NCBI GenBank assembly: GCA_910577015.1
Contig: CAJTKU010000011.1
Coordinates: forward strand, 1 to 64,000
Direction of reading: 5' to 3'
DNA: 64,000 bases
From: an uncultured Lachnospiraceae bacterium
Lineage (GTDB): Bacteria > Bacillota > Clostridia > Lachnospirales > Lachnospiraceae
Part shown: positions 1 through 8,368 of the stretch, piece after piece
Position numbering within the stretch: the stretch's first letter is position 1
Layout of the letters: the number at the start of each line of letters is the position of its first letter
The notes under the pieces: generated by a model
Databases searched by the model: none
What the model was told of the DNA's origin: nothing
What the model saw: the letters and a program-made list of their open reading frames with translations, nothing else
Position numbers and translations under genes: made by a program

Positions 1-2
1 AA

Positions 3-164
3 GATAAAATTGGTTATCAAATGGCTCAAATCTTAAACGTTCCCGACAACTTTGAATTAGTGTGTTTTTTGCCTGTTGGTATTGCCGAGACAGAACCAAC
101 CTTACCTAGGAAGCGGGCTTTTGAGGAACGGGCATGGTTTAATGCCTTTCCGAATATTCAGTAG
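3..164 (+). CDS. nitroreductase family protein, C-terminal end (partial)
   Basis: The frame is open from the window edge to TAG at 162-164 and gives 53 residues. The tail contains LPVGIAETEP, then RKRAFEERAWFN, which matches the usual end of FMN-dependent nitroreductases (a GxPxE-type segment followed by KPFEE and an aromatic-rich end). Members of the family reduce nitro groups or flavins with NAD(P)H. The flavin-binding parts lie outside the window, so the family call rests on the tail alone. It is the last intact-looking gene end before the decayed toxin region. Confidence 0.6.
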   Translation, partial: DKIGYQMAQILNVPDNFELVCFLPVGIAETEPTLPRKRAFEERAWFNAFPNIQ

Positions 165-245
165 CACCCTGCGCAGATGTTGCAGTATTTCCCGTGCCTA
201 ACCTATAAAAAATCATCTAATAAGCCAACGATCTTTTTTGCTTGA

Positions 246-281
246 CTTGAATGACCCGCTAAAAATGGTGCATCGTTCAAC
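246..281 (+). repeat. 36-bp breakpoint repeat, copy 1
   Basis: This copy is identical to the one at 1142-1177 over 36 bases (37 with the A before it) and similar to 4437-4472. The ends TTGAA and TTCAA are inverted, and inner ACC/GGT can extend an imperfect stem around an A-rich loop. It sits directly before an orphan toxin tail that begins with the end of a HINT domain (GENGVLVHND), so the upstream part of that toxin is missing exactly at the repeat. Confidence 0.85.
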
Positions 282-295
282 TTGGTGAGAATGGA

Positions 296-640
296 GTGTT
301 GGTGCATAATGATTGCTCTCCAGCGACAAAGAAGCCAATTATTAAAAGAGGATCAAAAGAATGGGAAAATGCTGTGAAGAAAATGAAAGAAGGCGGCAAA
401 GGTAATGATTTTAGGGTGGAAAGTGCATCAGATGCAAAAGCTATGTTAAAAGAAGTACGTGGCGAAATGAATGGATATAAGCAATATACTTCAGATTTTA
501 ACAAAGGATATGAATTTCATCCAAGTGAAGCAGGCTCAATAAATGCTCCACATAACGATTTGCCACATATAATGTGGAAGGATTGGACCAGTGGAGCTAC
601 TTCGGGCAAAGGACATACTTTTTTTAACAAACCAAATTAA
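296..640 (+). pseudogene. orphan polymorphic-toxin C-terminal module
   Basis: The frame is open from 263, just inside the repeat, and runs to TAA at 638-640. It starts with GENGVLVHND, the characteristic end of a pretoxin HINT domain where the toxic tip is released, followed by about 105 residues of toxin domain. That domain is rich in Lys and Glu, then has a cluster HNDLPHIMWKDW and GHTFF near the end. The His/Asp/Trp cluster suggests a nuclease-like fold, but I do not recognise the family. There is no ribosome site before the GTG at 296, and the secretion and HINT parts are absent, so it is a silent tip or remnant. The likely immunity gene follows 11 bases downstream. Confidence 0.6.
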
Positions 641-651
641 GGAGAAGGGAA

Positions 652-1029
652 ATGAATTTATTAGATTTGATACCTGGTAATAGAATTAGTGGGGAATTAT
701 TTAATAATATATCAGATGATATTTTGGCGGCAATTAATCCTCAGAAATTACCTTTAATAGAAAGATTTAATCAATTTAACTTAAAATCAAAACAACAAAT
801 AATGGATATTATACAGAATAGTTCGCAGGAGAAATATTATATTTTGTATACTCATCCGGTTAAAGAAAAGAAAAATAGATTATATGTTTCTGAAAAGGGC
901 GATCTTCTGAATTTTATAGATAGTCGTTTTAATGAAGAACGTGGAGACGGTATGGATATAATTATTTCAGATATGTCATATAAAAGCCTAATTGTTGGAA
1001 ATCATGATGGAATGTTGTTGGAGGTCTGA
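652..1029 (+). CDS. putative immunity protein for the preceding toxin tip
   Basis: A 125-residue acidic, soluble protein with no signal peptide or membrane segment. It starts 11 bases after the toxin tip with GGAG at 641-644 before the ATG. Small size, position right behind a toxin tip and lack of export signal are the classic pattern of polymorphic-toxin immunity genes. No family motif is recognised. In the 112 bases between it and the next repeat there is a short open frame from 1083 that runs into the repeat, with no recognised function. Confidence 0.55.
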   Translation: MNLLDLIPGNRISGELFNNISDDILAAINPQKLPLIERFNQFNLKSKQQIMDIIQNSSQEKYYILYTHPVKEKKNRLYVSEKGDLLNFIDSRFNEERGDGMDIIISDMSYKSLIVGNHDGMLLEV

Positions 1030-1141
1030 AGGGGAAGACATCTAAGTGGTTGATTTAATAAACCGAAAAGAATAATTCAGAAATGTTTATATCCATTGAA
1101 ACAAAGGGAAATACAAGGTTATTTGCAGGAAGTAAAAATAA

Positions 1142-1177
1142 CTTGAATGACCCGCTAAAAATGGTGCATCGTTCAAC
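1142..1177 (+). repeat. 36-bp breakpoint repeat, copy 2
   Basis: Identical over 36 bases to 246-281. Immediately after it the reading frame enters the middle of an LXG-type toxin at EKYYYLKPECEK. The damaged homologue further down keeps the preceding residues (NQRKDDFYEEY, around 3588-3620), so the N-terminal LXG part of this toxin is missing exactly at the repeat edge. Confidence 0.85.
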
Positions 1178-2341
1178 GAGAAATATTATTATCTGAAGCC
1201 GGAATGCGAGAAAAATGGCTGGGAGAAGTTCTGTGATGGTGTTAAGGCTGCTGGGGAATGGTGCAAAGAACATTGGAAACTGATTGTAACTATTGTTGTG
1301 GTTGTTATTGCAGTTGTGGCATTAGCGGTTATAACTGTAGTTACTGCGGGAGCAGCATTAGATTCAATATTGACCATAGTAGTTGGAGTATGTAAAGGCA
1401 TAATCACAGGAGCAATTATAGGCGGTCTAATGGGCGGCATGTCAAGTGTCGCTAACGGAGAATCTTTCTGGGCCGGATTTGAAGACGGAGCATTTTCGGG
1501 AATGATTACCGGGGCTATATTCGGCGGTATAGGAGGAGGTTTCAAGGCACTCGGAAGTTCATGTAATGTTCTTTCAAAGTTAGGGTTAGCCACAAAAGGT
1601 TTAAAAGGTCTTGAGTACACGAATAAAGGCCTAAAAACACTAAAAATTGTAAGCACCATAGCCAATATATCTGGTTATGCCTCTCTTGGAATGTTCGGGT
1701 TTGATTTTCTTGCCAGGGGAGCGGGAGTAATTTGGGGCAAAGACAACGCTTTTACTGCCTTTAACACTAAGTTACATGAAAGTTCAGTATATAACAGCAT
1801 TCAACTTATCACTGGCATTACTGCCCTTGCAAGTGGCGGATTTGCTAAAGGGATGAAGAATCCTGTTTGTTTTGTGGCTGGGACATTGGTCTTGTCTTCG
1901 TTGGGATTGGTTGCGATTGAGAAGATTAAAGCAGGGGATAAGGTCCTTTCAACTGATATAGACACGAAAAAAACCAGCGAAAAAATAGTTGTTCAGACTT
2001 TTGTTAACAACTCATCAGATATTGTGCATATTACAATTTGCGGAGAAGAAATCGTATCAACATTATGGCACAAATTTTATGTGCCTAGTTCTGGTTGGAT
2101 TCCTGCTTGTAAAATTTGTACTGGTACGACTTTAGTTCTTGCCGATGGCAGCTATGCTGAGGTTGAGACAGTAAAAGTAGAAAGGCTGCATGGCAATCTG
2201 CCATCGAAAAGAGAACTTATTAAGCTTCAGCCTAAGCAACTTGCTAAGCTCACTGAACAATTGGAAAAGAGTATTGACAGACGTAAATACGATAATATGC
2301 GGCTTGGAGATAGAAATAGAAGTTTTATATTATATATATGA
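1178..2341 (+). pseudogene. LXG-type toxin core with pretoxin HINT domain, N-terminus missing
   Basis: The frame is open from the TGA inside the repeat (1148-1150) to TGA at 2339-2341. Order: a short Cys/Trp-rich stretch (EKYYYLKPECEKNGWEKF), a long Gly/Ala-rich hydrophobic region (about 1285-1560) typical of T7SS LXG toxins, a linker, then a HINT module starting CFVAGT near 1867 with IEKIKAGDKVLS. The expected HPFYV is WHKFYV here. The HINT module never reaches its usual VLVHN end; after VETVKVERLHG the sequence diverges to a Lys/Arg-rich tail. It has no good start (only a GTG at 1298 inside the hydrophobic part), so it is a broken gene. Confidence 0.65.
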
Positions 2342-2420
2342 ATTGCTTGAGGATATTGGATGGTAATCATTTCTTTTAATATGTTAATCAATCAAAATAT
2401 TATGAAAGAGGGTACATATT

Positions 2421-3143
2421 ATGGACGAAACAAATGGTTTAAGGCTTATTGAGAACTTAAAGAAAAATCCGGAGAAGTTTGGCGGAGAAAATCAATATCA
2501 ATTGCTTGAAGAGTACTTTCATGGTCTTTCAAAAGAAACTTTACGTGATTTGTTAGGGTATGAAGATAAGCATATAAGAGAGTTAACTCTTTGGATTATA
2601 TCTGAATTGGGAGAGACTACTGCTGAAGATTTTTTAGAAGAAGCAGCATCTCAAATGAATGATGATGCTCCTGTTATTTATTATTATTCTTCTGAAATAG
2701 TAGCTTACTATGGAACTGATAAGTATATGGACGACTTTATGAGGGTATTTGTTTTTTTTGAGCATTCTAACGCTAAAATCAGAGCCCTATCTATGTATAA
2801 CATTTCAAAGTTGACGGATTCACGTATAAAGGAGGCGTATGCATATTCGGTCAGCAATAAAATTCTTGGTGATTCACATGAAAAAGGTTTATTATCCTTG
2901 ATTCATATAAATACACTTACCGCTTCCGACATTACAGCTATGCTGAATAGCGATGACAGCATAATCAGGAAATACGGTGTGATAGCTGCGGCAAAGGTTT
3001 ATGAAAAGTATCCGGAAATTATAAAGGAATCCGTAAATTCTGAGGATTTAGATGTCCAGGAGTATGCAAAAACTGAAGTGGAAACTAAAGATAAAATTGC
3101 TCAGTTGCATAATCGGTGGCGTAATCGTAAACGAAAACATTAA
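2421..3143 (+). CDS. HEAT-like helical repeat protein, likely immunity protein
   Basis: A 240-residue soluble, mostly alpha-helical protein. Repeated helix pairs such as HIRELTLWIISELG, NAKIRALSMYNISKL and SIIRKYGVIAAAKVYEKYP look like HEAT/ARM-type repeats. AGAGGG at 2406-2411 precedes the ATG. Similar helical proteins are common as immunity partners next to polymorphic toxins, and this one lies between two broken toxin genes. The partner toxin is not intact, so the role is inferred from position only. Confidence 0.5.
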   Translation: MDETNGLRLIENLKKNPEKFGGENQYQLLEEYFHGLSKETLRDLLGYEDKHIRELTLWIISELGETTAEDFLEEAASQMNDDAPVIYYYSSEIVAYYGTDKYMDDFMRVFVFFEHSNAKIRALSMYNISKLTDSRIKEAYAYSVSNKILGDSHEKGLLSLIHINTLTASDITAMLNSDDSIIRKYGVIAAAKVYEKYPEIIKESVNSEDLDVQEYAKTEVETKDKIAQLHNRWRNRKRKH

Positions 3144-3299
3144 GGCAGGGTTGATGTTGCTATAATGTATAAGGAAGAATAAAAAAGGGAGCTCACAAAG
3201 CTTACCGAATTTGATAAAGCGGATAAAAACACGATATATAATCTGATTTTTGGAGAACCAGAGAAAGGAACCCGAGAATCATAGTAGAGGGGTGAAACG

Positions 3300-4441
3300 A
3301 TGGCGACAATTGCGTTGCATGTGAATAAGATTAATCAAATGTCTGGATTGATTCAAGATGTGAAAAAGACTGTTGTGGATTATCAATCGGAATTATCTGC
3401 CCTGAAAAAGCAATCGCTCAAAATCAATCAAGTATTTGTAATTTGGATGATGTAATCAGTTCGATTCAGGCCTCGTCACAAACGCAGGAACAGAAAATTG
3501 CTTCGCTGGAAACGTTCCAGCAAAACAGCGAACAGTTTATCGAAGAAACTGCCCGTATTGACAGTGATGTGGCCGACGTTATTAATCAGCGGAAAGATGA
3601 TTTTTATGAGGAATATAGCGGCGTTAGGAATTGCGTCGGTATTGACGGGCGGGGCATTAGCCGTTATTCTTGCAGGGGCTTTCTGGGGAGCCTTAGCAGG
3701 AGGGCTAATTGGCGGTGTGATGGGAGGCATCACCAGTGTCCTAAACATTGGGACAAACTATAAAAGTTACATCAAAAGCAACAAAAGTTATATCGCTTGG
3801 TACAGATAAATCAAAAACTGCATTCTTCGGCGGCATATAATGTTTTCCAAGTTGGAGTGAATGCATTGGCAATCTTTACCGGTGCTGCATCCTCAACTAT
3901 CAAATGTTTTGTTGCAGGTACGATGATATTGACTGCATCCGGCCTTGCAGCAATTGAGAAAATAAAAGCAGGCGACACAGTTATTTCTACTAATTCAGAA
4001 ACGTTTGAAATTGCAGAAAAGAGAGTTCTGGAAACATATATTCAAGAAACAACAGAACTTGTCCGTTTAACGATAAGTGGGGAACTTATTAAAACAACAT
4101 ATGACCATCCGTTTTATGTGAAAGACTTTGGATTTGTCAGTGCAGGAGAACTTTACATAGGTGATAAACTGCTAGATTCCAATGGCAATGTACTTATAAT
4201 AGAAGACAGAAAAGTGGAAACTCTTGATGAAGCAGTAAAAGTTTACAACTTTCAGGTTGATGAATTTCATACATATCATGTTGGAAATGTATGTGTATTG
4301 GTACATAATTCGAATTGCATAGGAGAAAATGGAACATGCACTGATTCTACAACTACTTGGCAAGAAGGAAAAACGGAAAGAATTGATGTGGAAAATTCAG
4401 CGCCAGGGCAAAGAGATGGTAATATACATTATCATGCTTGA
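3300..4441 (+). pseudogene. LXG/pretoxin-HINT polymorphic toxin, frameshifted and truncated
   Basis: Pieces of one toxin in changing frames. ATG 3300 starts an LXG-like N-terminus (MATIALHVNKINQMSGLIQD) that stops at 3453-3455. A one-base shift near 3410-3425 continues it as SICNLDDVISSIQASSQTQ to NQRKDDFYEEYS near 3620. Then the Cys/Trp region seen in the copy at 1178 is deleted and the Gly/Ala hydrophobic segment follows in another frame. A last shift near 3790 leads to a full HINT domain (CFVAGTMIL at about 3905, HPFYV, FHTYHVG, CVLVHN). The tip has only about 40 residues (ending GQRDGNIHYHA) and stops at TGA inside the repeat at 4437. LXG toxins are exported by type VII systems. Confidence 0.7.
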
Positions 4442-4472
4442 ATGACCCGACCAAAATGGTGCATCGTTCAAC
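4437..4472 (+). repeat. 36-bp breakpoint repeat, diverged copy 3
   Basis: Matches the copies at 246 and 1142 except for three adjacent bases in the centre (ACC for CTA at 4450-4452). Its first bases supply the stop codon of the truncated toxin tip, so here the repeat marks a 3' break. No toxin or immunity sequence follows it. Confidence 0.8.
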
Positions 4473-5154
4473 TAATACCGTGACGATACTACATTTTATT
4501 AGATTATCGGCAATAATGCAAGAAAAGGCAGCCCTTTTGCTGCTTTTGTAGTCGTATTATGGTTAAGGGGTCAGGAAATATTTTTCCTGCGTATATACGC
4601 AAGCAGTGCTTGCTTTTACGCCCTGTGTCATGACACAGGCAGTACTTGCTATTCCGGAAATGGAATGCGGGCGGATTTTAGTCTGCATGGACAGAATGCC
4701 CAAAACCAAAAGGGGCATTGCTGCCCGATTACGGCAGAAATTTTTTGAAATATATTTAGCAAATAGTAAGGTTTTTTGCCTATTTACATTATAAAATTAT
4801 TTTGGGGTTGAACGGAAGGAAAGCCCCCTTTTGAAAACTAAATATTGTTATACATACAGGACGTGAGGATATGTGTAGCCACTATGTAGGTGCGCCATGA
4901 TACGCCTGCTCCGATGATTTCGGAGCGAACGTGAAGGAATGGAAAACAATCCATAGAAGCAAAGGCGTGTAGCGATAAAAACCTGACGAAATGCACAGCA
5001 GTTGTGCGGGGCGATGAGGCATATCTGTGATAATGATACTTCTGAATTTACCGATTGAAATTCAGTCATATTAATAATGATTACAAAAGATATAATAAAC
5101 ATGATAAGAGTGTCCAAACTATTGCCAGAGAAAATACCAAATAACGAGGTGACT
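4473..5154. other. gene-poor stretch with hairpins
   Basis: No convincing gene. There is a weak hairpin with a T-run at about 4524-4548 (AAGGCAGC paired with GCTGCTTTT), a self-complementary CGTATATACG near 4591, and a set of small hairpins at 4890-5030 described separately. A 62-codon open frame at 4606 has no ribosome site or protein-like composition and is left out. Confidence 0.5.
4890..5045 (+). ncRNA. possible 5' fragment of a group II intron
   Basis: The stretch opens with GTGCGCC at 4890, like the GUGYG start of group II introns. It then shows compact stems (GCTCCG 4908-4913 with CGGAGC 4921-4926; GCACA 4993-4997 with TGTGC a few bases on) and text such as AAGGCGTGTAGCGAT and AACCTGACGAAATGC that resembles domain I of bacterial group II introns. 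There is no reverse transcriptase and no domain V, so at most it is a fragment. The call rests on remembered resemblance and needs a covariance search. Confidence 0.25.
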
Positions 5155-5370
5155 ATGGATTATAGAGAAGAAGAAATTGGAAAATCAAATATGATAATTT
5201 ATACAACAGAAGATGACATATCGAATATTGAAACAATCTTCGATGGAGATACGGTCTGGTTTTCAAAGGCGCAGATGGCGGAGTTGTTTCAGAGAGATCG
5301 TTCCATCTCTGTCGGTTATCGTGTGAACGCGGTTGTACCGTCTTTCAAGTTTAAATCAGAAATATATTGA
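5155..5370 (+). pseudogene. RhuM-family virulence protein remnant
   Basis: The start at 5155 follows GAGGTGACT. The first ~45 residues match the RhuM N-terminus: IIYTTEDDISNIETIF, DTVWFSKAQMAELFQRDRS. After DRSIS it jumps to VGYRVN, a motif that in full proteins lies tens of residues later, and then loses the frame (FKFKSEIY and stop). So it carries an internal deletion and is truncated to about 71 of some 300 residues. RhuM-type genes are typical of mobile or accessory regions. Confidence 0.65.
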
Positions 5371-5396
5371 CATGAAACCGATGATGGAGATACAAA

Positions 5397-5783
5397 ATGA
5401 TTTTTAAAGGCTATAGTAAAACATTTTCAACGGAAAACGCAAAACAATATGAAACGATTGGTGCGTTTTGGGATGTTATGTCAGCAAAATTCGGCAGAGA
5501 TAATTTACGGGGACTGGGATATCATTGGACAGAAAATTCCATAGAATATGTCATTGGTCTGAAGCATGGTGATATAGGAGATTCCTGTCTTATGGAAAAT
5601 GCTTTATACAAGGAAGTCAGCCTTCCTGATAAGGGATGGCTGCGGTATCAGGGAAAAACGGAAGAGTTACCTGCAATCTATGAAAGGATATATGAAAAAG
5701 GCGCACTAACTTATGAGATAGAGGCGTTTGATAATGATGGGAATTGCGAGATAATGATTTATAGGTACTTTATGAGAGCTTGA
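5397..5783 (+). CDS. GyrI-like / AraC effector-binding domain protein
   Basis: 128 residues resembling the small-molecule-binding domain found in GyrI-like proteins and at the C-terminus of some AraC/MerR regulators: YETIGAFWDVMSAKFG, LRGLGYHWTE, a central PDKGWLRYQGKTEELPAIYERIYE and a final YEIEAFDNDGNCEIMIYRY. No DNA-binding part is present, so it may be a stand-alone binding protein or the remains of a larger regulator. The ribosome site is modest (GGAG about 10 bases before the ATG). It overlaps the next fragment by four bases. Confidence 0.5.
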   Translation: MIFKGYSKTFSTENAKQYETIGAFWDVMSAKFGRDNLRGLGYHWTENSIEYVIGLKHGDIGDSCLMENALYKEVSLPDKGWLRYQGKTEELPAIYERIYEKGALTYEIEAFDNDGNCEIMIYRYFMRA

Positions 5784-5998
5784 AGGAGCAAAGCAACGAA
5801 GGGTTTTCTGATATGTTGAAAGTTATAAAACATGAAGTCGCGCATATCGTATTTGATTCTTTGGGTAATCCGGATGAAGCGCCTATTGGCATCAGCGAAG
5901 GAATTGCGGTTTCGATTGCCGGACAGGTCGAGCCGGATTTTTTGATTGACAATGAGTCTCCCTCCATAATTGAACGCATATCTGTACAGTGGGTTTGA
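5780..5998 (+). pseudogene. fragment of a zinc-peptidase-like protein
   Basis: About 72 residues with KHEVAHIVFDSLG, a degenerate HExxH-type zinc site (HEVAH), then GISEGIAVSIAG, where the Glu could be the third ligand as in gluzincin-like peptidases. There is no proper start (TTG overlapping the upstream stop) and no domain before the motif, so it is the middle of a lost gene. A terminator follows it. Confidence 0.4.
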
Positions 5999-6024
5999 GG
6001 AAGAAGCAATAAAAAGTTGGCAGC

Positions 6025-6052
6025 AGGCATCCAAAAGCGGATGCCTTTTTTC
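6025..6052 (+). terminator. intrinsic terminator
   Basis: AGGCATCC (6025-6032) pairs with GGATGCCT (6039-6046) around a six-base loop, followed by a run of T. It closes the decayed region before the small membrane-protein cluster. Confidence 0.8.
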
Positions 6053-6149
6053 TGCAAATTTATAAATAGCTGCATCCTTTTGGGAGACTGCGGGGTATTC
6101 TTTATGTGAGCCCGGTTGATTACCGGTAGAACGGACAGGAGGTTTTGGT

Positions 6150-6554
6150 TTGAGAAAGAAATTGTTGGCGTTTTTGGGGGTTATCATGGTACTGCTTCTG
6201 TTTTTTCTTTTGAAACCCTATGTTACGGTGAATCATTTGACCCAAAAGTATGGTTCTGAATTTAGCGGGCTGTATGGTGAAAATGGGTTTTACAGTGATA
6301 TTGAATATTTGAAGGTATTGCAATACCGGGATGAGAAGGCGGATATTTATTATCTGGATAATGCAGCGCTGAAAAGGGAACTGGATAATCTGGGTCAGGA
6401 GTATGCAGTTGTGTTATATGTGGAAGAGAATCACAACTCCGCTTCCCTATTCATTTTTTATGATGAGAATGGTCGGTGGGAATTGCTAAACTGGAACACG
6501 ATATGGTCTTTTTCCGGAACGGCGGATGGGTTTATGTTTCCCTGTTATTTTTAA
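6150..6554 (+). CDS. small membrane-anchored protein of unknown function
   Basis: 134 residues. The likely start is TTG at 6150, with AGGAGG about eight bases upstream. A single N-terminal membrane segment (about residues 4-21, LLAFLGVIMVLLLFFLL) is followed by an extracytoplasmic domain rich in aromatic residues (ending IWSFSGTADGFMFP). No family is recognised. It is first in a run of five same-strand genes with gaps of 3-60 bases, probably one operon. Confidence 0.6.
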   Translation: MRKKLLAFLGVIMVLLLFFLLKPYVTVNHLTQKYGSEFSGLYGENGFYSDIEYLKVLQYRDEKADIYYLDNAALKRELDNLGQEYAVVLYVEENHNSASLFIFYDENGRWELLNWNTIWSFSGTADGFMFPCYF

Positions 6555-6570
6555 GAAGCGAGGTGTGGGA

Positions 6571-7041
6571 ATGAGAAAAGGACGGAAAATAGTGTGGGCG
6601 GCAATGGCTCTAATCGCCTTAATCATCGTAACGGCATCTTTTATAAAAGCCAATTGGATTCCTGAAAAATATGCGGTAAAGCTTGGTGAATGTAAAGAGT
6701 ATGAGCCGTATATACTGGTGCAGGAGGCGCACTACACAGGAACCGGCTGGGTTCAGGTGGGAGATGAAAACGGATACTTTTCAACGGAAGCGTATGTGGA
6801 TGTCGATTTAACGAATGGAGATATATTGCCGTTAATGGAGATGTATGACAAAGACTTTGCAAATACATTTTTATGTAAAGTGGAATACAGAGGAACAGTG
6901 AAGCACGATGCTTTTGATTATGAAATAGCGTCATACGACATACTGGAATGGCATCCGGTATATCCGGTTTTAAGGGATACCATATTACCTAACTGGATGT
7001 ACCCGAAAGGTTTTATGACGAAACGGGAAATCGGACAGTAA
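6571..7041 (+). CDS. small membrane-anchored protein of unknown function
   Basis: 156 residues from ATG 6571; GAGGTG about seven bases upstream favours this start over an in-frame codon at 6526 that would overlap the upstream gene. The N-terminus has a signal-anchor (about residues 6-24, IVWAAMALIALIIVTASFI), followed by an extracytoplasmic domain with many Tyr and Trp. It ends with TAA directly before the next gene. Function unknown. Confidence 0.6.
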   Translation: MRKGRKIVWAAMALIALIIVTASFIKANWIPEKYAVKLGECKEYEPYILVQEAHYTGTGWVQVGDENGYFSTEAYVDVDLTNGDILPLMEMYDKDFANTFLCKVEYRGTVKHDAFDYEIASYDILEWHPVYPVLRDTILPNWMYPKGFMTKREIGQ

Positions 7042-7044
7042 TGA

Positions 7045-7416
7045 TTGTTCCTGCTTTCCGTGTTGGCAGGTATGGTGGCGATTGTCATGAAAGTCAGAAA
7101 GAAAACCGTAAAATGCTGGTGGCTCATTCCCTGTATCAGTGTGTATTCCGTTGTTGCAGCATACAATTTATTTTTCCCCTATATAGCTTATGACGATGTG
7201 GCCGACCCGAATTATTGGAAGTTTAATCATTGGGGATTGCGTGACTTTATATTAAATGACTGTAAAATGCTTTTATTGTTTCTGGTTGTTATGCTGTTGC
7301 TTTATATTGTGGGGAAAAGAAAGGGATTTCTCCCAAAAGCTATCGGTTGGGCGGCATTGGGTGTCTTGGCAGTATTGTCAGTTGTGGTAATTGTTTTTTT
7401 TCTGGTCAGATTTTAA
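7045..7416 (+). CDS. multi-pass small membrane protein
   Basis: Up to 123 residues with about four hydrophobic segments (near 1-15, 23-45, 73-90 and 97-121). The frame opens right after the stop of the upstream gene; TTG 7045 would depend on translational coupling, and ATG 7072 is the alternative. No motif is recognised; grouping with the neighbours suggests a membrane complex, which is inference. Confidence 0.5.
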   Translation: MFLLSVLAGMVAIVMKVRKKTVKCWWLIPCISVYSVVAAYNLFFPYIAYDDVADPNYWKFNHWGLRDFILNDCKMLLLFLVVMLLLYIVGKRKGFLPKAIGWAALGVLAVLSVVVIVFFLVRF

Positions 7417-7433
7417 AAGAGGAATAAGCTGTT

Positions 7434-7802
7434 ATGAAAAATACTGGTATTAAAATAATTATAGCTGTGTTTGCCATATTTGCAGCTTATTATATTTATG
7501 TTTTACACGTAACTGACGGAATTATGGATATGGCCGAAAAAGTTGCAGCAGGGGAAGCGGCTGTAGAAGACGGAACACCGTATGACTGGTTTCGTCCTTT
7601 GAGCGATAATATTTATAAATCTGACATTAAAAGATATTTCGCATACTGCGGAATGAAAAACGGAAAAATTTTTGTGACTTGTGAAAATGTAATAATATCT
7701 GATGACGGAGAAGTAAAAAAAGGGCGGGACTGGTTTGTCATATTAATTAAGAAAACAGACGACGGAATATGGGAAGCTGTCGGAGTGGAAAACAAACCGT
7801 GA
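7434..7802 (+). CDS. small membrane-anchored protein of unknown function
   Basis: 122 residues. AGAGGAATAAGC lies before ATG 7434. A signal-anchor at about residues 7-24 (IIIAVFAIFAAYYIYVL) precedes a small extracytoplasmic domain with charged strands ending WFVILIKKTDDGIWEAVGV, which looks beta-rich. No family is recognised. Confidence 0.6.
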   Translation: MKNTGIKIIIAVFAIFAAYYIYVLHVTDGIMDMAEKVAAGEAAVEDGTPYDWFRPLSDNIYKSDIKRYFAYCGMKNGKIFVTCENVIISDDGEVKKGRDWFVILIKKTDDGIWEAVGVENKP

Positions 7803-7858
7803 CATTTATGTCAGAAAATGTCTGAAAGAGGATGGAGAAGGAAATTGAGGAGGCTTTT

Positions 7859-8221
7859 ATGGAAGTGGAAAAAAGAAAAAAGTACGCATTATTTACAAGT
7901 GTTTTTGGTACGGTAGGATTCCTGATATACGGTGGAATGGCAGCGGCCAACAGGGAATTACTGCATATTCCCTGGAATATTCTGCCGACTATACTGATAT
8001 ATGGATTGGGAGGCAGCCTGCTGCTGGGAGGGCTGGCTTTGGGCATTATGTTTTTTGCTGATTTTTTTCAGAACCGGAAATCAGTCACGAAAATACTTCT
8101 GTGCATATTTTTTCCGGTAACCTTCATGTTTATCTGCCTTATCGGAATTTTATCCCTGATACCATATGGAATCTACAATTTAGTAATGATTAAAAAGGCG
8201 GGCAGGGATTCGGAAATATAG
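7859..8221 (+). CDS. small four-helix membrane protein
   Basis: 120 residues from ATG 7859, chosen because GAGGAGG sits six bases upstream; an in-frame ATG at 7832 has its AGAGG touching the codon. Hydrophobic segments lie at about residues 9-27, 36-63 and 77-108. It ends with a short basic tail (MIKKAGRDSE). Last gene of the small membrane cluster; about 150 bases without further signal separate it from the next lipoprotein. Confidence 0.55.
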   Translation: MEVEKRKKYALFTSVFGTVGFLIYGGMAAANRELLHIPWNILPTILIYGLGGSLLLGGLALGIMFFADFFQNRKSVTKILLCIFFPVTFMFICLIGILSLIPYGIYNLVMIKKAGRDSEI

Positions 8222-8368
8222 TTTCCGGGGACGACTCCATGAAAGAATATTTATAAATAACTGCCGGTGCTTATAAAGAAGGGTATCGGTTAAATTATTG
8301 TAGCTTTTTGCAGGATTATCATGTAATATAAATTATAGAAGGTAATCTTACAAAGAGAGGGGCGGCAT

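Noticed and set aside
4606..4794. 62-codon open frame in the gene-poor stretch
   Set aside because: No ribosome site, odd composition, and it crosses hairpin-rich DNA; not listed as a gene.
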